A stretch of DNA of 55,654 nucleotides from PBB1 sp031390425. Its GTDB lineage: Bacteria > Pseudomonadota > Gammaproteobacteria > Burkholderiales > Burkholderiaceae_C. A program made the position numbers and the translations under genes. Position 1 is the first letter of the stretch. Every line of letters begins with the position of its first letter. Under the pieces are notes generated by a model. It worked only from the letters and a program-made list of their open reading frames with translations. It was not told where the DNA came from and made no database searches. The stretch spans positions 1 through 55,654 of the forward strand of contig JANMTL010000197.1 in assembly GCA_031390425.1 (NCBI GenBank), read 5' to 3'. Shown one piece after another: positions 34,842-44,400 of this stretch.

Positions 34842-35582
34842 TCACCTGTTGATGGAAGGGGGTGGAGAGGAAGGCGAGATGGGCGCGACGGGCACGTCGG
34901 CGGGGGGCGGCGCAGCGGGCGCGTTGAATCGCTCGGCGTCGGCGCGGTCCCGGTAGTCCTGCACGAGATTGAACATCTGCACGTCGCCGATGCCCAGCAC
35001 CGGTTCGCGCTGCTTCAGCACGTCGCCCACCGACTTGCCGCGATAGCGATCCAGCAGCTCGACGCTCAGGTGAATCAATTTGTCGTTCTTGACGGTGCAT
35101 TCGCCCACCAACGTGACCTGGTCGTCGTGCCGCCGCTGCAACTGGGCTTGCTGCTCGTCGCGCAGCTTGGTCAGCTGAATCAGCTCGCGAGCCTTTTGCG
35201 ACAGCGTGTCTTCGTGGCTGCGCTTTTGCTCGGCCATTTGCTTGTCGAGCGATGCCACTGCAGCCGTCAGTTCAACGCGGGCCGCCTGCGCCGCTTTCAA
35301 ACTGTCGTTGGCCTTGCGCAGTGCGCCCTTGAGTTGCGCGAGCTGCTTCGTCTGGTCGAGCAACTGCTTGTCGACAGAGGCCTTGTCGGATTCGACTTTT
35401 GTCTTGGCGGCCTGCGCCTCTTGAACCTGCTGCTGCAGGTTTTGCAGTTGCAATTGCGAACGCCGCGCGGCTTTCTCGGCGTTCTTGTCGGCCTCCTGCG
35501 CCCCGGCGAAAGTCGGCGTCAGCACGAGGCCAGCCGTCAGCCAAATCACGGTGAAGGAGCGCAGTGCAGGCATGGTCTGCAT
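34842..35582 (-). CDS. Periplasmic coiled-coil protein
   Basis: A 246-residue protein: signal peptide (to TFAGAQE, about residue 29), then an almost unbroken coiled coil from about 32 to 170 (SQLQLQNLQQQVQEAQAAK, RKANDSLKAAQAARVEL), then a globular stretch with one cysteine (LVGECTVKNDKLIHL) and a Pro-rich C-terminal tail. I recognise no enzyme domain. Its place between the porin-like gene (5-base spacing) and wza suggests it links the outer-membrane export parts with the TonB/ExbBD module. That bridging role is inference. ATG at 35582 is used; a second ATG nine bases later is possible. Confidence 0.7.
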   Translation of the reverse strand: MQTMPALRSFTVIWLTAGLVLTPTFAGAQEADKNAEKAARRSQLQLQNLQQQVQEAQAAKTKVESDKASVDKQLLDQTKQLAQLKGALRKANDSLKAAQAARVELTAAVASLDKQMAEQKRSHEDTLSQKARELIQLTKLRDEQQAQLQRRHDDQVTLVGECTVKNDKLIHLSVELLDRYRGKSVGDVLKQREPVLGIGDVQMFNLVQDYRDRADAERFNAPAAPPPADVPVAPISPSSPPPSINR

Positions 35583-35586
35583 GGCT

Positions 35587-37209
35587 TCAGAAGCGCACGT
35601 TCAAGTCGAACTGCACCACGTCGATCGACAGCGGCGGGCCGGAGATCGAGTCGCCGCTGAAGTAGCGCAGCGCGGCGGCGGTGTTCTTGCCCAGACCGTA
35701 GCTGGCGCCGAGGATGTAGCCCTTGGCGTCGGTGCCGCCGAGCCGGAAGTCGCTGTCGGTGAAGGCGTCGAGCAGCGCATCGCGCTCGATGTTCTTGTAG
35801 GCCATGGACACCTGCCAGTTGTGGCGCGCCTTAATCTCAGCGTCACCGAAGGCGACCCGCACGTGATACGCGCTGGTTTGCGGCTTCACGTCGATGCCCA
35901 CCCGGTCGCTGACTTCTCCGCGGTCGAAGCCGACGTTGCGCACGAAGTCGCCGACCACGATGACTCGCTTGCCGCCGATCGACGGGAAGTCGACCTGCCC
36001 GGTCAAATTGAGCAGGCTGAATTCGGCCGCCAAGCCGAGCAACGGCCGAGCCGTGTCCGACGAAATGTTGTAGTACGAGTTGCCCTTTTGCGCGAAGGCA
36101 GGCGCGCTGAACTCGTTGGCGGTCGAGCCGACCGGGCTCAGCTTTCCGAGCAGGTTGGTGTAGTGGTAGTAGCCCACGCCGATCTTGCCGCCGATGCTGC
36201 GGGGCGAGCTCGCCAGCGTGGCGCCCGCTTGCCCGCCGAACAGCCATTTGTCGGCCGATGCCAGCTCGACTTCTTGCACCGGCATCGCCGCCAGCGTAGC
36301 GAAGCCGCGGAGCTCCGAGGTGATCTGCGGCGTCCACTGCACGGCCACGCCGTCGAAGCTCAGGTCGTTGGCCCACAACAAATCGGTGCCGAACCACGGG
36401 TTGCCGAAGCGGCCGGCCACGGCATTGACATCGCCGTATCGAAACCGGATGTACGCACGGTCGATCAGCACGGTGTAGCGGTTGTTGAAGTTGCCCAACG
36501 TCTGGTTGGACGACAGTGGATCGTTCGCGCTGCCGGTGGTCAGCCGCACACCGCCCGACCAGTGGTCGTCGAGCTTGGCGTTCAAGCCGATGCGGCCGCG
36601 AAAGCGCAGGCGGTCGCGGTCCTCGCTGACGTTGAGCAGCGACAGCGAGCGGTTGCGGTTGGTGTCGTTGACGCTGATCGTCGATGCGTTGCCATCGGCG
36701 AATCGATCGAACTGCGCGCGAAAACGCAGGTCGCCTTCCCATTCCAGCCCGCGCACCCAGGACGGCACCGCACCGGGCCCCGACCAGCCCTCGCGAAACG
36801 CCTGCGCCGCCAGTTCAAGGCGAATTTCTTCTTTGAGTTCCTTGCGCACGAACTCGGGGATGTACGGCACCCGCACGGTGCCGGGCGCGGGTTTCGATGG
36901 GCTGGCCGCAGCGCTGTCCGCTGCCACCGGCAGGGTGCTGTTGGCGCTGTTCGGAGCGGTGCCTGCAAAGCCGCTGTCGCCGGACGCGGGCGGTGCAACC
37001 GCCGGCTTGGCCACCTCGCTCAGCAAGGCTTCGGCCTTGTCGCGGCTGAGCACGCCCTGGCTCACCAGCTGCTCGATCAGCTTCAAGGTGCTTGCGCGGG
37101 CCTGATCGATGTCGGCCTGCTGCGCGACAGCCGGCAGCGTTGTCCACAGGGCCAGCGCGGCAGCGGCGATCGAGCGAGATAGATGCAAGGTCATGGGGAT
37201 TCGGGACAT
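35587..37209 (-). CDS. Putative porin (Porin_5-like outer-membrane barrel)
   Basis: A 540-residue outer-membrane protein. After the signal peptide comes a short helical segment (QARASTLKLIEQLVSQGVLSRDKAEALL) reminiscent of peptidoglycan- or partner-binding regions, a low-complexity linker, then a barrel beginning near WEGDLRFRAQFDRF and ending SIDVVQFDLNVRF, with the terminal Phe needed for barrel assembly. The family is annotated as putative porin and often sits beside TonB/ExbBD genes. It could be the outer-membrane target energised by this TonB, but it has no plug domain. ATG at 37209; 37194 (MTLHLSRS) is an alternative. Confidence 0.78.
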   Translation of the reverse strand: MSRIPMTLHLSRSIAAAALALWTTLPAVAQQADIDQARASTLKLIEQLVSQGVLSRDKAEALLSEVAKPAVAPPASGDSGFAGTAPNSANSTLPVAADSAAASPSKPAPGTVRVPYIPEFVRKELKEEIRLELAAQAFREGWSGPGAVPSWVRGLEWEGDLRFRAQFDRFADGNASTISVNDTNRNRSLSLLNVSEDRDRLRFRGRIGLNAKLDDHWSGGVRLTTGSANDPLSSNQTLGNFNNRYTVLIDRAYIRFRYGDVNAVAGRFGNPWFGTDLLWANDLSFDGVAVQWTPQITSELRGFATLAAMPVQEVELASADKWLFGGQAGATLASSPRSIGGKIGVGYYHYTNLLGKLSPVGSTANEFSAPAFAQKGNSYYNISSDTARPLLGLAAEFSLLNLTGQVDFPSIGGKRVIVVGDFVRNVGFDRGEVSDRVGIDVKPQTSAYHVRVAFGDAEIKARHNWQVSMAYKNIERDALLDAFTDSDFRLGGTDAKGYILGASYGLGKNTAAALRYFSGDSISGPPLSIDVVQFDLNVRF

Positions 37210-37234
37210 CGTGAGGCGGGACGCGTTCGGTCCC

Positions 37235-37912
37235 TCAGGAGCGGTTGCTCAAGCGCAGTTGCATCGGGCGCATCGAACTCGGCGGCACGTCTTTCAACGG
37301 GCTCATGTCGAGCAGGGTCAGCTGGATCAGGTCATCGACCTGGGTGTTGCCGGAACCGGTGACGATGTCGGCCTTTTGCACACGGCCGTCGTCGCCGAGC
37401 CAGACCTTCACGACCACCCGAAATTCTTCTTTGAGCACCTTGCGGTTGCGCGACAACGCTTCAAAAAACTGCCGCTGCAGCAAGCCGGAGTAGTACGCGC
37501 CGCCGCCACCGCCGCCGGTGCCGAGGAAATCCCGCCCGCCCTTGTTGCCTGCCAGCCCGAAGCCGTCGGAGCCCGCGCCGCCTTCGGCATCGACCCCCAG
37601 CGGTTTGTCGGATGAAGGCTTCTCGTCTGCGGCCTTCGGCTCATCGGGCCTGGGCTCGTCCTTCGGCTGATCGATCTTGACTTCTTCCTTGATCTTCGGC
37701 GGCTCCGGCGGTTTCTCGGGCGGCTTGGGCGGCGGCGGTGGCGGCTGCTTGATCAGCGCGATCTGCTGCACCCCGGTTTTTTTGGTCGATGGACCCGACA
37801 AGAACTTCATCAACAGCATCACCACCGCGACCATCAAGACAACGATGCCGAGCCCGAGCGCCACGTTCTTGATCCAGGGGCGGCCGCGCGCCGGCTCGTC
37901 GTCCTCGTACAT
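37235..37912 (-). CDS. tonB: TonB-family energy transducer
   Basis: A 225-residue protein: cytoplasmic start, one membrane helix (residues about 17-40, VALGLGIVVLMVAVVMLLMKF), a proline-rich spacer (KQPPPPPPKPPEKPPEPPK), an acidic/Lys linker, a glycine-rich patch (GTGGGGGGAYYSG) and a C-terminal domain (about 145-225) with EEFRVVVKVWLGDDGRVQKADI. This is the layout of TonB, which transmits proton-motive force from ExbBD to the outer membrane. No TonB-dependent receptor with a plug domain is encoded in the window. The gene lies between exbD and the porin-like gene, 25-30 bases from each. Confidence 0.86.
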   Translation of the reverse strand: MYEDDEPARGRPWIKNVALGLGIVVLMVAVVMLLMKFLSGPSTKKTGVQQIALIKQPPPPPPKPPEKPPEPPKIKEEVKIDQPKDEPRPDEPKAADEKPSSDKPLGVDAEGGAGSDGFGLAGNKGGRDFLGTGGGGGGAYYSGLLQRQFFEALSRNRKVLKEEFRVVVKVWLGDDGRVQKADIVTGSGNTQVDDLIQLTLLDMSPLKDVPPSSMRPMQLRLSNRS

Positions 37913-37942
37913 GGGATGGGTTCGTGCGACGCCGTCAGGCCG

Positions 37943-38347
37943 TCACTTCACCAGCCGCTGGGTGACCAGACCGAGCTGCGTGATGTCGAGTCGGCCCATC
38001 AGATCGAGCACGTCGACGACCTTTTCGTAGCTCACCTTGGCGTCGCCCTTGATGACCACCGGAAAGCTCGGGTTCACGGCCTTCAACTGGCGCAGCCGGT
38101 CTTCGAGCTCCTGCAGCGTGACCGGGTAGGTGTCCAGAAATATCTGTCCGTCATCGCGGATGGTGATGGCCTTGGTCAACGGCTTGGCGAGGCTGGGCGC
38201 GGCGCTCGCCTTCGGCAGGTTGACCTTGATGCCCTGCACCGACGCGGTGGTCATGATGATGAAGATCACCAAGAGCACATAAGACAAATCGAGCATTGGC
38301 ACGACGTTGATCTCGTCGTAAGCCTTGCCAGCGGCTTGCATCTTCAT
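37943..38347 (-). CDS. exbD: ExbD/TolR biopolymer transport protein
   Basis: A 134-residue protein with a short cytoplasmic start, one membrane helix (NVVPMLDLSYVLLVIFIIM) carrying the conserved Asp that takes part in proton movement, and a periplasmic domain ending LGLVTQRLVK. Length and order match ExbD. It forms the proton channel with the ExbB-like protein encoded 31 bases upstream and powers the TonB encoded 30 bases downstream. Confidence 0.92.
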   Translation of the reverse strand: MKMQAAGKAYDEINVVPMLDLSYVLLVIFIIMTTASVQGIKVNLPKASAAPSLAKPLTKAITIRDDGQIFLDTYPVTLQELEDRLRQLKAVNPSFPVVIKGDAKVSYEKVVDVLDLMGRLDITQLGLVTQRLVK

Positions 38348-38378
38348 GGACGGGTTCTCGGTTTCACGCGACTGCGCT

Positions 38379-40130
38379 TCAAGTCGAGTGGGTCTCGGCG
38401 ATGCGCGTGGTCAGCTCATCGACGAACACCTGCATGTCGGAGGTCAGCTCGCCGATGCGGCCGGACAAATAGTTGTAGCCAAACAGCGCAGGAATGGCCA
38501 CCGCGAGACCGGCCACCGTGGCCACCAACGCCGCAGCGATGCCCGGCGCGATGGCGTTGACGTTCACGTCGCCCGCCGCCGCGATCGCCGCGAAAGTGAT
38601 CATCACGCCGACCACCGTGCCCAGCAGCCCGAGAAACGGGCCACCGGCAATCGCGATGGTCAGCAGCACCATCTGGCTGTTGAGGCGCTGAAGCTCGCGC
38701 ACCAGGCGCGCATCGACAGTGGCCCGGATGGCCGCCAGCGACTGCTCGCTGATGTTCATCGAGCGGCCGGCCAGCCGGTAGGCCTCGAAGCGGCCTCGCA
38801 GTTCTGCGATGCCGGCGGTGTAGAGCCGATGCAGCTGCGAGTTGCGCAGGCTCAAGGTGACAGCTCGCTCCTGGGCGATGTCGTCGGCGGTCGGCGCATC
38901 GGAACGAACGCTGCCGAAAAGTCGATCGAACTGAGCCATGAAACGCTGGTTGTCCTTGGCCACGCGGCTCACGAAAATGATCTTCGAGATCATCACGAAG
39001 ATGCTGATGACGAACATCACCATCAAGATGCCGATGACGATCCAGCCGTCGAGCGTCACCGCGCCGAGCAGGATCTTCAGGTACGACGGGCCGCTGTCAC
39101 CCTCGGCCGCCTCGCCTTCCGGCAGTCCGTAGACCACCAGCTTTTGATCCTGGCCTTGCGACAGCGCCGCCGTCTTGATCCAGTCGGGCGAACGCGCGGT
39201 GGTCGCCACCTGCAGCTCGTCGAGTTCGCCCTTGAAGCCCTTGCCCACCACAGCCGCGCCGGCCATATCGGGCACGCTGCCAGCAGCCCGGGCCGACTCC
39301 TGCCCGTTGACGTAGATCGCGAGACCGTCCTTTGCGACCACCGCGATGTGCTGCCAGGCGCCGGGCGTCAGCGCTGCCGATGCGGTGGCCGTCAGTGCGC
39401 CCGACTGGGCCACCAGCTTGCCACCGCGCACCGCCACGCGCAGCGGGGCCGCACCGTCGGTTTGCGTGTAGATCGGGGCATCGGACGCATCGGTGGGTTT
39501 GATCCAAAACGACAGCGTGAGCCCATTGGCACTCGACTTCAGCGAAGGCGCGGGGGGCAGCGCCAGCTCGGTCACGCCGTCGAAGGCGAGGCTGCCGCCG
39601 ATCAGCCCGGCGCCGCTCACCTTGGCCGTCGAGCGCACCGCGTGGTTTGCGTTGGCGGTCGCATCTTGCGGCAGCGTTTCGCGCTCGCTGAAGTGATAGA
39701 CCAACCCCTGCGCGGCGTCGTAGCTGCCCTTCGCATCGTCGCCCGCCGCGGCACCGGGATTGCCGTAGTACAGCCAGATGAAGTCTGCCGCCGCCCCAGG
39801 CGCAAGCCGGGGCACCTGCACCCAGATCAACGCCAGTTCATTGAGCCCGTCGAACTTCTCGATGTGAAACTTCAGCGGCGTCTTGTCGTCGCCTGCGATG
39901 AACCGCAGGTCGGTGCCATCGGGTTTGGCGTCGACGAACTGGAAGTTGCCGGTGTGCAAGCGAACGAGCACCGGCACCGAGTCGACTGCTGCCGCGATGG
40001 GCAGGCCTTCCGCAGCGGTGTTGAGCCCGATCTTGACGCGCTTTGGCCAGTCGGCGTTCCATGCCGCATGCGACAGCGACGACATGAACAAGCCAAACAA
40101 CGCGAGGCCAAGAACAACAAGTTTTTTCAT
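38379..40130 (-). CDS. exbB: ExbB/MotA/TolQ-type proton channel fused to DUF2341 and LamG-like domains
   Basis: A 583-residue fusion. Residues 1-22 are a signal peptide. Residues about 24-130 resemble DUF2341 (AWNADWPKRVKIGLN, FIWLYYGNPGA). About 140-315 are a LamG/concanavalin-like domain (LVYHFSERET, LTLSFWIKPTDAS, GELDELQVATTAR). A membrane helix follows at about 350-375, and the last 120 residues are a typical MotA/TolQ/ExbB core (GGPFLGLLGTVVGVMITF, APGIAAALVATVAGLAVAIPAL). The first 340 residues would be periplasmic, a carbohydrate-binding-like head on a proton channel. DUF2341 fused to ExbB is known in databases but its function is not established. A GTG at 40136 is an alternative start. 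Confidence 0.87.
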   Translation of the reverse strand: MKKLVVLGLALFGLFMSSLSHAAWNADWPKRVKIGLNTAAEGLPIAAAVDSVPVLVRLHTGNFQFVDAKPDGTDLRFIAGDDKTPLKFHIEKFDGLNELALIWVQVPRLAPGAAADFIWLYYGNPGAAAGDDAKGSYDAAQGLVYHFSERETLPQDATANANHAVRSTAKVSGAGLIGGSLAFDGVTELALPPAPSLKSSANGLTLSFWIKPTDASDAPIYTQTDGAAPLRVAVRGGKLVAQSGALTATASAALTPGAWQHIAVVAKDGLAIYVNGQESARAAGSVPDMAGAAVVGKGFKGELDELQVATTARSPDWIKTAALSQGQDQKLVVYGLPEGEAAEGDSGPSYLKILLGAVTLDGWIVIGILMVMFVISIFVMISKIIFVSRVAKDNQRFMAQFDRLFGSVRSDAPTADDIAQERAVTLSLRNSQLHRLYTAGIAELRGRFEAYRLAGRSMNISEQSLAAIRATVDARLVRELQRLNSQMVLLTIAIAGGPFLGLLGTVVGVMITFAAIAAAGDVNVNAIAPGIAAALVATVAGLAVAIPALFGYNYLSGRIGELTSDMQVFVDELTTRIAETHST

Positions 40131-40185
40131 GACCACGGGAGACCGCCAACCAAGGGAGAACCCGGGAGCCTATTCGGGCTTTGTT

Positions 40186-41397
40186 TCAGCGCTGTGAATC
40201 GAGGCCCAGATGGCGGGATGCAGGAATTTCTGATGGCAAGCGAGTGATGTGAGGCGCCATCACATCGGTCAGCCGCTGTGCCGCCGCGCTGATGTCGAAG
40301 TGCCTTCGGTAGCAGTCGACAGCGCGCGTGCGGGCGGCACCGCGCTGCAGCGGACTCAGCTCGAGCCAGCGTCTGAGCGTCGACAGCGTGCCGTCCACGG
40401 TGTCGCTGTCGGCATACCCGGCGCCGGTCTGCACGATCTCGCGCCAGATGTTGACCTTCTCCGAGATCAGCACCGGCACACCAAGCGCCAATGCCTCGAC
40501 CACGGCGATGCCGAAATTCTCTTGATGCGAAGGGAGCGCGAACACCTCGGCCGCCTGGATCGCCGACCACTTGGCCTCACCGGTGAGCATGCCGGTCCAG
40601 GTGATGCGATTTGCGATGCCCAGACGCTGGGCCTGCGCTTCGAGGCCGGCACGCGTGCCGGCACCGTCATCGGGGCCGGCCATCACCAGATGCAAATCAG
40701 CATCAGCAGAGGCGACCTGCGCAAACGCTTCGATCAACAAATCGCCGCCTTTTTTCGGATGCAGCCGGCCGAGAAACAGCACGATCCGCCGGTCCCGGGT
40801 TTGCGGCCAACGCTGCACGAAAGATTCAGCCGAACCGAGTGCGTCCGCGCCTGGAATCGCGATGCCGTAGCCGACCACCGCATGGTTCGCGCGGTAGGGC
40901 CGAAACGATTGCAACGCGAGACGCGATTCGTCGCTGGCGGTGAACACCACCGCCGCCGCGTCGCGCAGCAAACGCCGTTCGGCCAGCAGCCAGTAGAGCG
41001 ATTTCTTCAGGTGCTTGAGCGGGTATTCGCGCCCGAACCACGGATCCAGCATGCCGTGCGGATAAACGAAATACGGCACCGGCCCGGCATGCAGCGCCTG
41101 CCATACCGCCCGGCCGTGGTACTGCCACAAGCCGTGCACCACCACCGCGTCGAAAGCCCTCACGTGCTCGAGCAGCCAGGGCAACAGCTTGTCGGTGTAG
41201 CCGTAGTTCAAAGCCACCGGCCCGACCGCGTGGATCGTGGCGGGAAAGTCGCGCACCCACGCGTCATCGGCTGCGTCGAGCGTCAGGACTGCCGGCTGCT
41301 GCCCCATCGCGCTGGTGGCCGCGATCAACTGTCGCAAGCCCTCCGACGGGCCGCCGTTGACCGGGTTGACCGAGCGGATCACATGAAGAACGCGCAT
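40186..41397 (-). CDS. Family 4 glycosyltransferase (GT-B)
   Basis: A 403-residue GT-B enzyme beginning MRVLHVIRSVNPVNGGPSEGLR, a common opening for exopolysaccharide glycosyltransferases. The donor half has IVLFLGRLHPKKGGDLLIEAF and the signature ALPSHQENFGIAVVEALALGVPV with the E(x7)E pair. It is 55 bases upstream of the ExbB fusion gene and 41 bases downstream of the giant adhesin gene, all on the minus strand. It could serve the exported polysaccharide or, less likely, the adhesin. The ATG at 41397 starts the conserved region. Confidence 0.88.
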   Translation of the reverse strand: MRVLHVIRSVNPVNGGPSEGLRQLIAATSAMGQQPAVLTLDAADDAWVRDFPATIHAVGPVALNYGYTDKLLPWLLEHVRAFDAVVVHGLWQYHGRAVWQALHAGPVPYFVYPHGMLDPWFGREYPLKHLKKSLYWLLAERRLLRDAAAVVFTASDESRLALQSFRPYRANHAVVGYGIAIPGADALGSAESFVQRWPQTRDRRIVLFLGRLHPKKGGDLLIEAFAQVASADADLHLVMAGPDDGAGTRAGLEAQAQRLGIANRITWTGMLTGEAKWSAIQAAEVFALPSHQENFGIAVVEALALGVPVLISEKVNIWREIVQTGAGYADSDTVDGTLSTLRRWLELSPLQRGAARTRAVDCYRRHFDISAAAQRLTDVMAPHITRLPSEIPASRHLGLDSQR

Positions 41398-41438
41398 ATT
41401 GGTTCGTGACGCAGAGACCGCGGCTTCGCAACGACCCG

Positions 41439-44400
41439 TCACTTCGCGAAACAGTCCTTTTGCTGCTCCTTGCAATTCTTGTCGCCGAAGCCGAGCACCT
41501 CGACGGTCAAGATGGTCGGTTTTTGCAAGCCGTCAGCCGCCGCCGCTGCGCGCGCCGCGTTGCTGGCACTGGCAGCCGCGTCTTCAGCAGCCTTCGAGGT
41601 GTTGGCCGTGCCGCCGCTGGCGAGCGACGATGCCAGGCTGCCGGCCACCGCGACCGGCACACCCACCGATGACCCCGAAACGCTGATGTTGCTGGCGTTG
41701 AGTACCGTTTGCGCATTGATCACGATGTTGCCGCTGGACCGGATGCCTGCTTCACCGGCATCGATGGTGCCGGCCGGGGCAAACAGGTACACGTCGCCAG
41801 GCCTCGGTGCAGCCAGCGGCCCCAGCCCATCGGGGTCCGAAGTCAGGCTCTGGATGCCGCTGCCGGTGGCACTGGCCGGGATGACGATCTGCACTCCGAT
41901 CTGATTGCCATCGGCGTCGAGGATCGGCCGGCGCTGCGGTGGCGGTGTCGACAGCGATGTCTTGGCACCGCGGCCGGCATCGATGCTGCCTTGCGACGAA
42001 AACATCAGGATGTCGCCGCCCTGCGCCGTGATGACTTTGCCTTGGTTGATGTTGAAGTCGCCTGAAAGCACACTGCGTATCGCACCGCCGTTGTTGGTCA
42101 ACACGCCGACGGTGCGGGTTCCGGGGGTGGTCAGCCCGGCGACGATATCGCCGCCCGGCGCCCACAAATCGATGTCACTGCCACCATAGGTCTGAATCGA
42201 TGTCTGGTAACTGGCAATGTCGCCGCTGGCGATCGCCGATGGCGCGACCACTTGCGCCACCACCGCGGCCAGCGCATTGGAAAACACGATCGGTGTCACA
42301 CCGGTCGGCAACGCGCCTTTGGATCGCCGCTGGAGATAGTCCTTGAACAAGAGCGGATAGCGCTGATCCAGGCTGACGTAGTTGCCGTAAGCCGCACCGC
42401 CAGCCGCGGCAGCCAGCGCCGCAACCGAGCCTGCGGCCTGCAACCGGACCACATCGGTTTCAGTATTTAGCAGGCGATACAGATCGGCAGCGGCAGCGCT
42501 CTCGGGGGTAAGACCGAGCGGCAGGGTGCCCGCACGGAGTACGCCTTGATACGTTGCCAGCGCGCGCGGCGCTTTCGCATCGAGCGACACGAAGCGGGCA
42601 TACACCGGATCGCGCAGCGCGAGTGCTGCAACGTTCGCAGCGTCCAGCACCACACTGGCGTCGCGTTCGGTGCCGAGCTGCCGGTACAGGTCGATGATGT
42701 CACCAGAGGCGGAGTTGAGCTTGATGATTTCCGCGTAAGCCGTGTCCATCCGCGCCAGATCGATCGGGCCCGTGACCCCCGCCACCAACGTGATGCGGGC
42801 GCTTTGCGCAGGCAGTTGCGGATTGGCGTTGTTGCCGGTGGCGACGAGGCCACCGATGTTGCCCGTCGCACCCTGCGACGCTGCGGTTCCGAGGTCGATG
42901 TTGCGGCCTGCTTGCAGAATCAAGCGCCCAGGCCCGCCGATCGCTATCGCCTGAGGATCCCGAATGTCGCCCTTGTCGGCACGCACGACACTGACATCGT
43001 CGGGCTTGAGGTTCTGCAGCTGCAGACGAGGGCCGACGATATCGACACCGACGCGGAGTTGGCTCGGCCCGGTTAAGACCAGCGAGCTGGCTGAGCCGTC
43101 CGACACGAAGCTGCCTTCGAGCGCCTGCAGGTCGAAGACAAACCCTTCGGCGGTATCCCGTGACGCGATGCGTGGTTGATTACCCGTGGGGCGCAGACCC
43201 ACGCGACCGTCGATCTGACGGAAATTAAAATCGAGGGCACGCTCGAAACTCGTCTCTGGCGTTATCACGCTAGACGGGTCTAGATCGGACCCATAAAACC
43301 CAACACTGCGCAAAGAGCCATTGGCCAACATCGCGACTGTTGCCGCGCTTGATGGGAAGGTCGTGATCGCGTCGAGGAGTCGTGGCCCTGCAATGTCGCC
43401 GTTGAAAGCGACGAACGACAAGCTGGCCGGAAACGCTCCCGAAATGTTGGTTTGTAACGCGCTGATGGGGGACTCTGGGTTCAGCGTGCGCCAATTTAGA
43501 TGCAGCACGCTGGCATAAGAAAGATCACCGCTTTTTGCGAACGCACCAGTCCGGCTGTTGGCCGAGTACGTGAAGTAAGTCGAGAAACTGTTGCCTGGGG
43601 CGAGACCGAAGAAGCTCGGGTCCGTCAGCGCGTTCTCGTCGTCAAAGCTGAACTCAACGCCGGTCACGAACATCGCCGTCGGGTTGTTGATGCTTTGCAA
43701 GGACAGCGAGCCACCCGCAATCAAGTCGATGTTCGCTCGCGCGGGAACATTGCCGCTGCTCGCACCCATCGCATACAACTGCGTACCGCGATGCGCGCCA
43801 ATATCCCCAGCGGCTTCTATGCGCCCCTCACCGCGCGCAACCAGGAAGGAGCTGCCTTTCACGTCGCCGCCCGCGAGCACATTGAGATTACCGCCGCCCT
43901 GTACGTCCAACTGCCGAAGACCTTGGGCATCTGCATAGGTGCGGCCGCTGGTCGGCAGCATGACGGCCAAATTGCTGATGGTGCCACCCGCGAGGATGTC
44001 TATGTCACCACCACCCAGCGTGCCGACACCCTGCTGAAAACGTGGCCGAAAGCTCCACCAGTCGGTGGGCTGCAAACTCGCGAACGAGGAAGCCCCGTGT
44101 AGAGGCCGGCGCAGCCACTCATTGATCCACAGGTCGCCCGTGGTGCCACCGGCGCCAGCAATTTCTCCACCCGATCGAATCGAAATACCACCCCCATCGA
44201 TTGCCCAGCGATTTCTGCCTGAAGAAGCAGTGTCGCGGGCGCCGATCGCACCAGCCGTGTAGATGGCAGCCTCCACCGCATCGATCGCAACGTCATTTCC
44301 CGCAGCGAGATCAATGCGCCCGGTGCCGGTGCGCAGTTTGGCGTCGGCTCCACTGAGCGTAAGCGAGCCTGAGCCCATCACGATCTCCTCGGGGCGCAAG

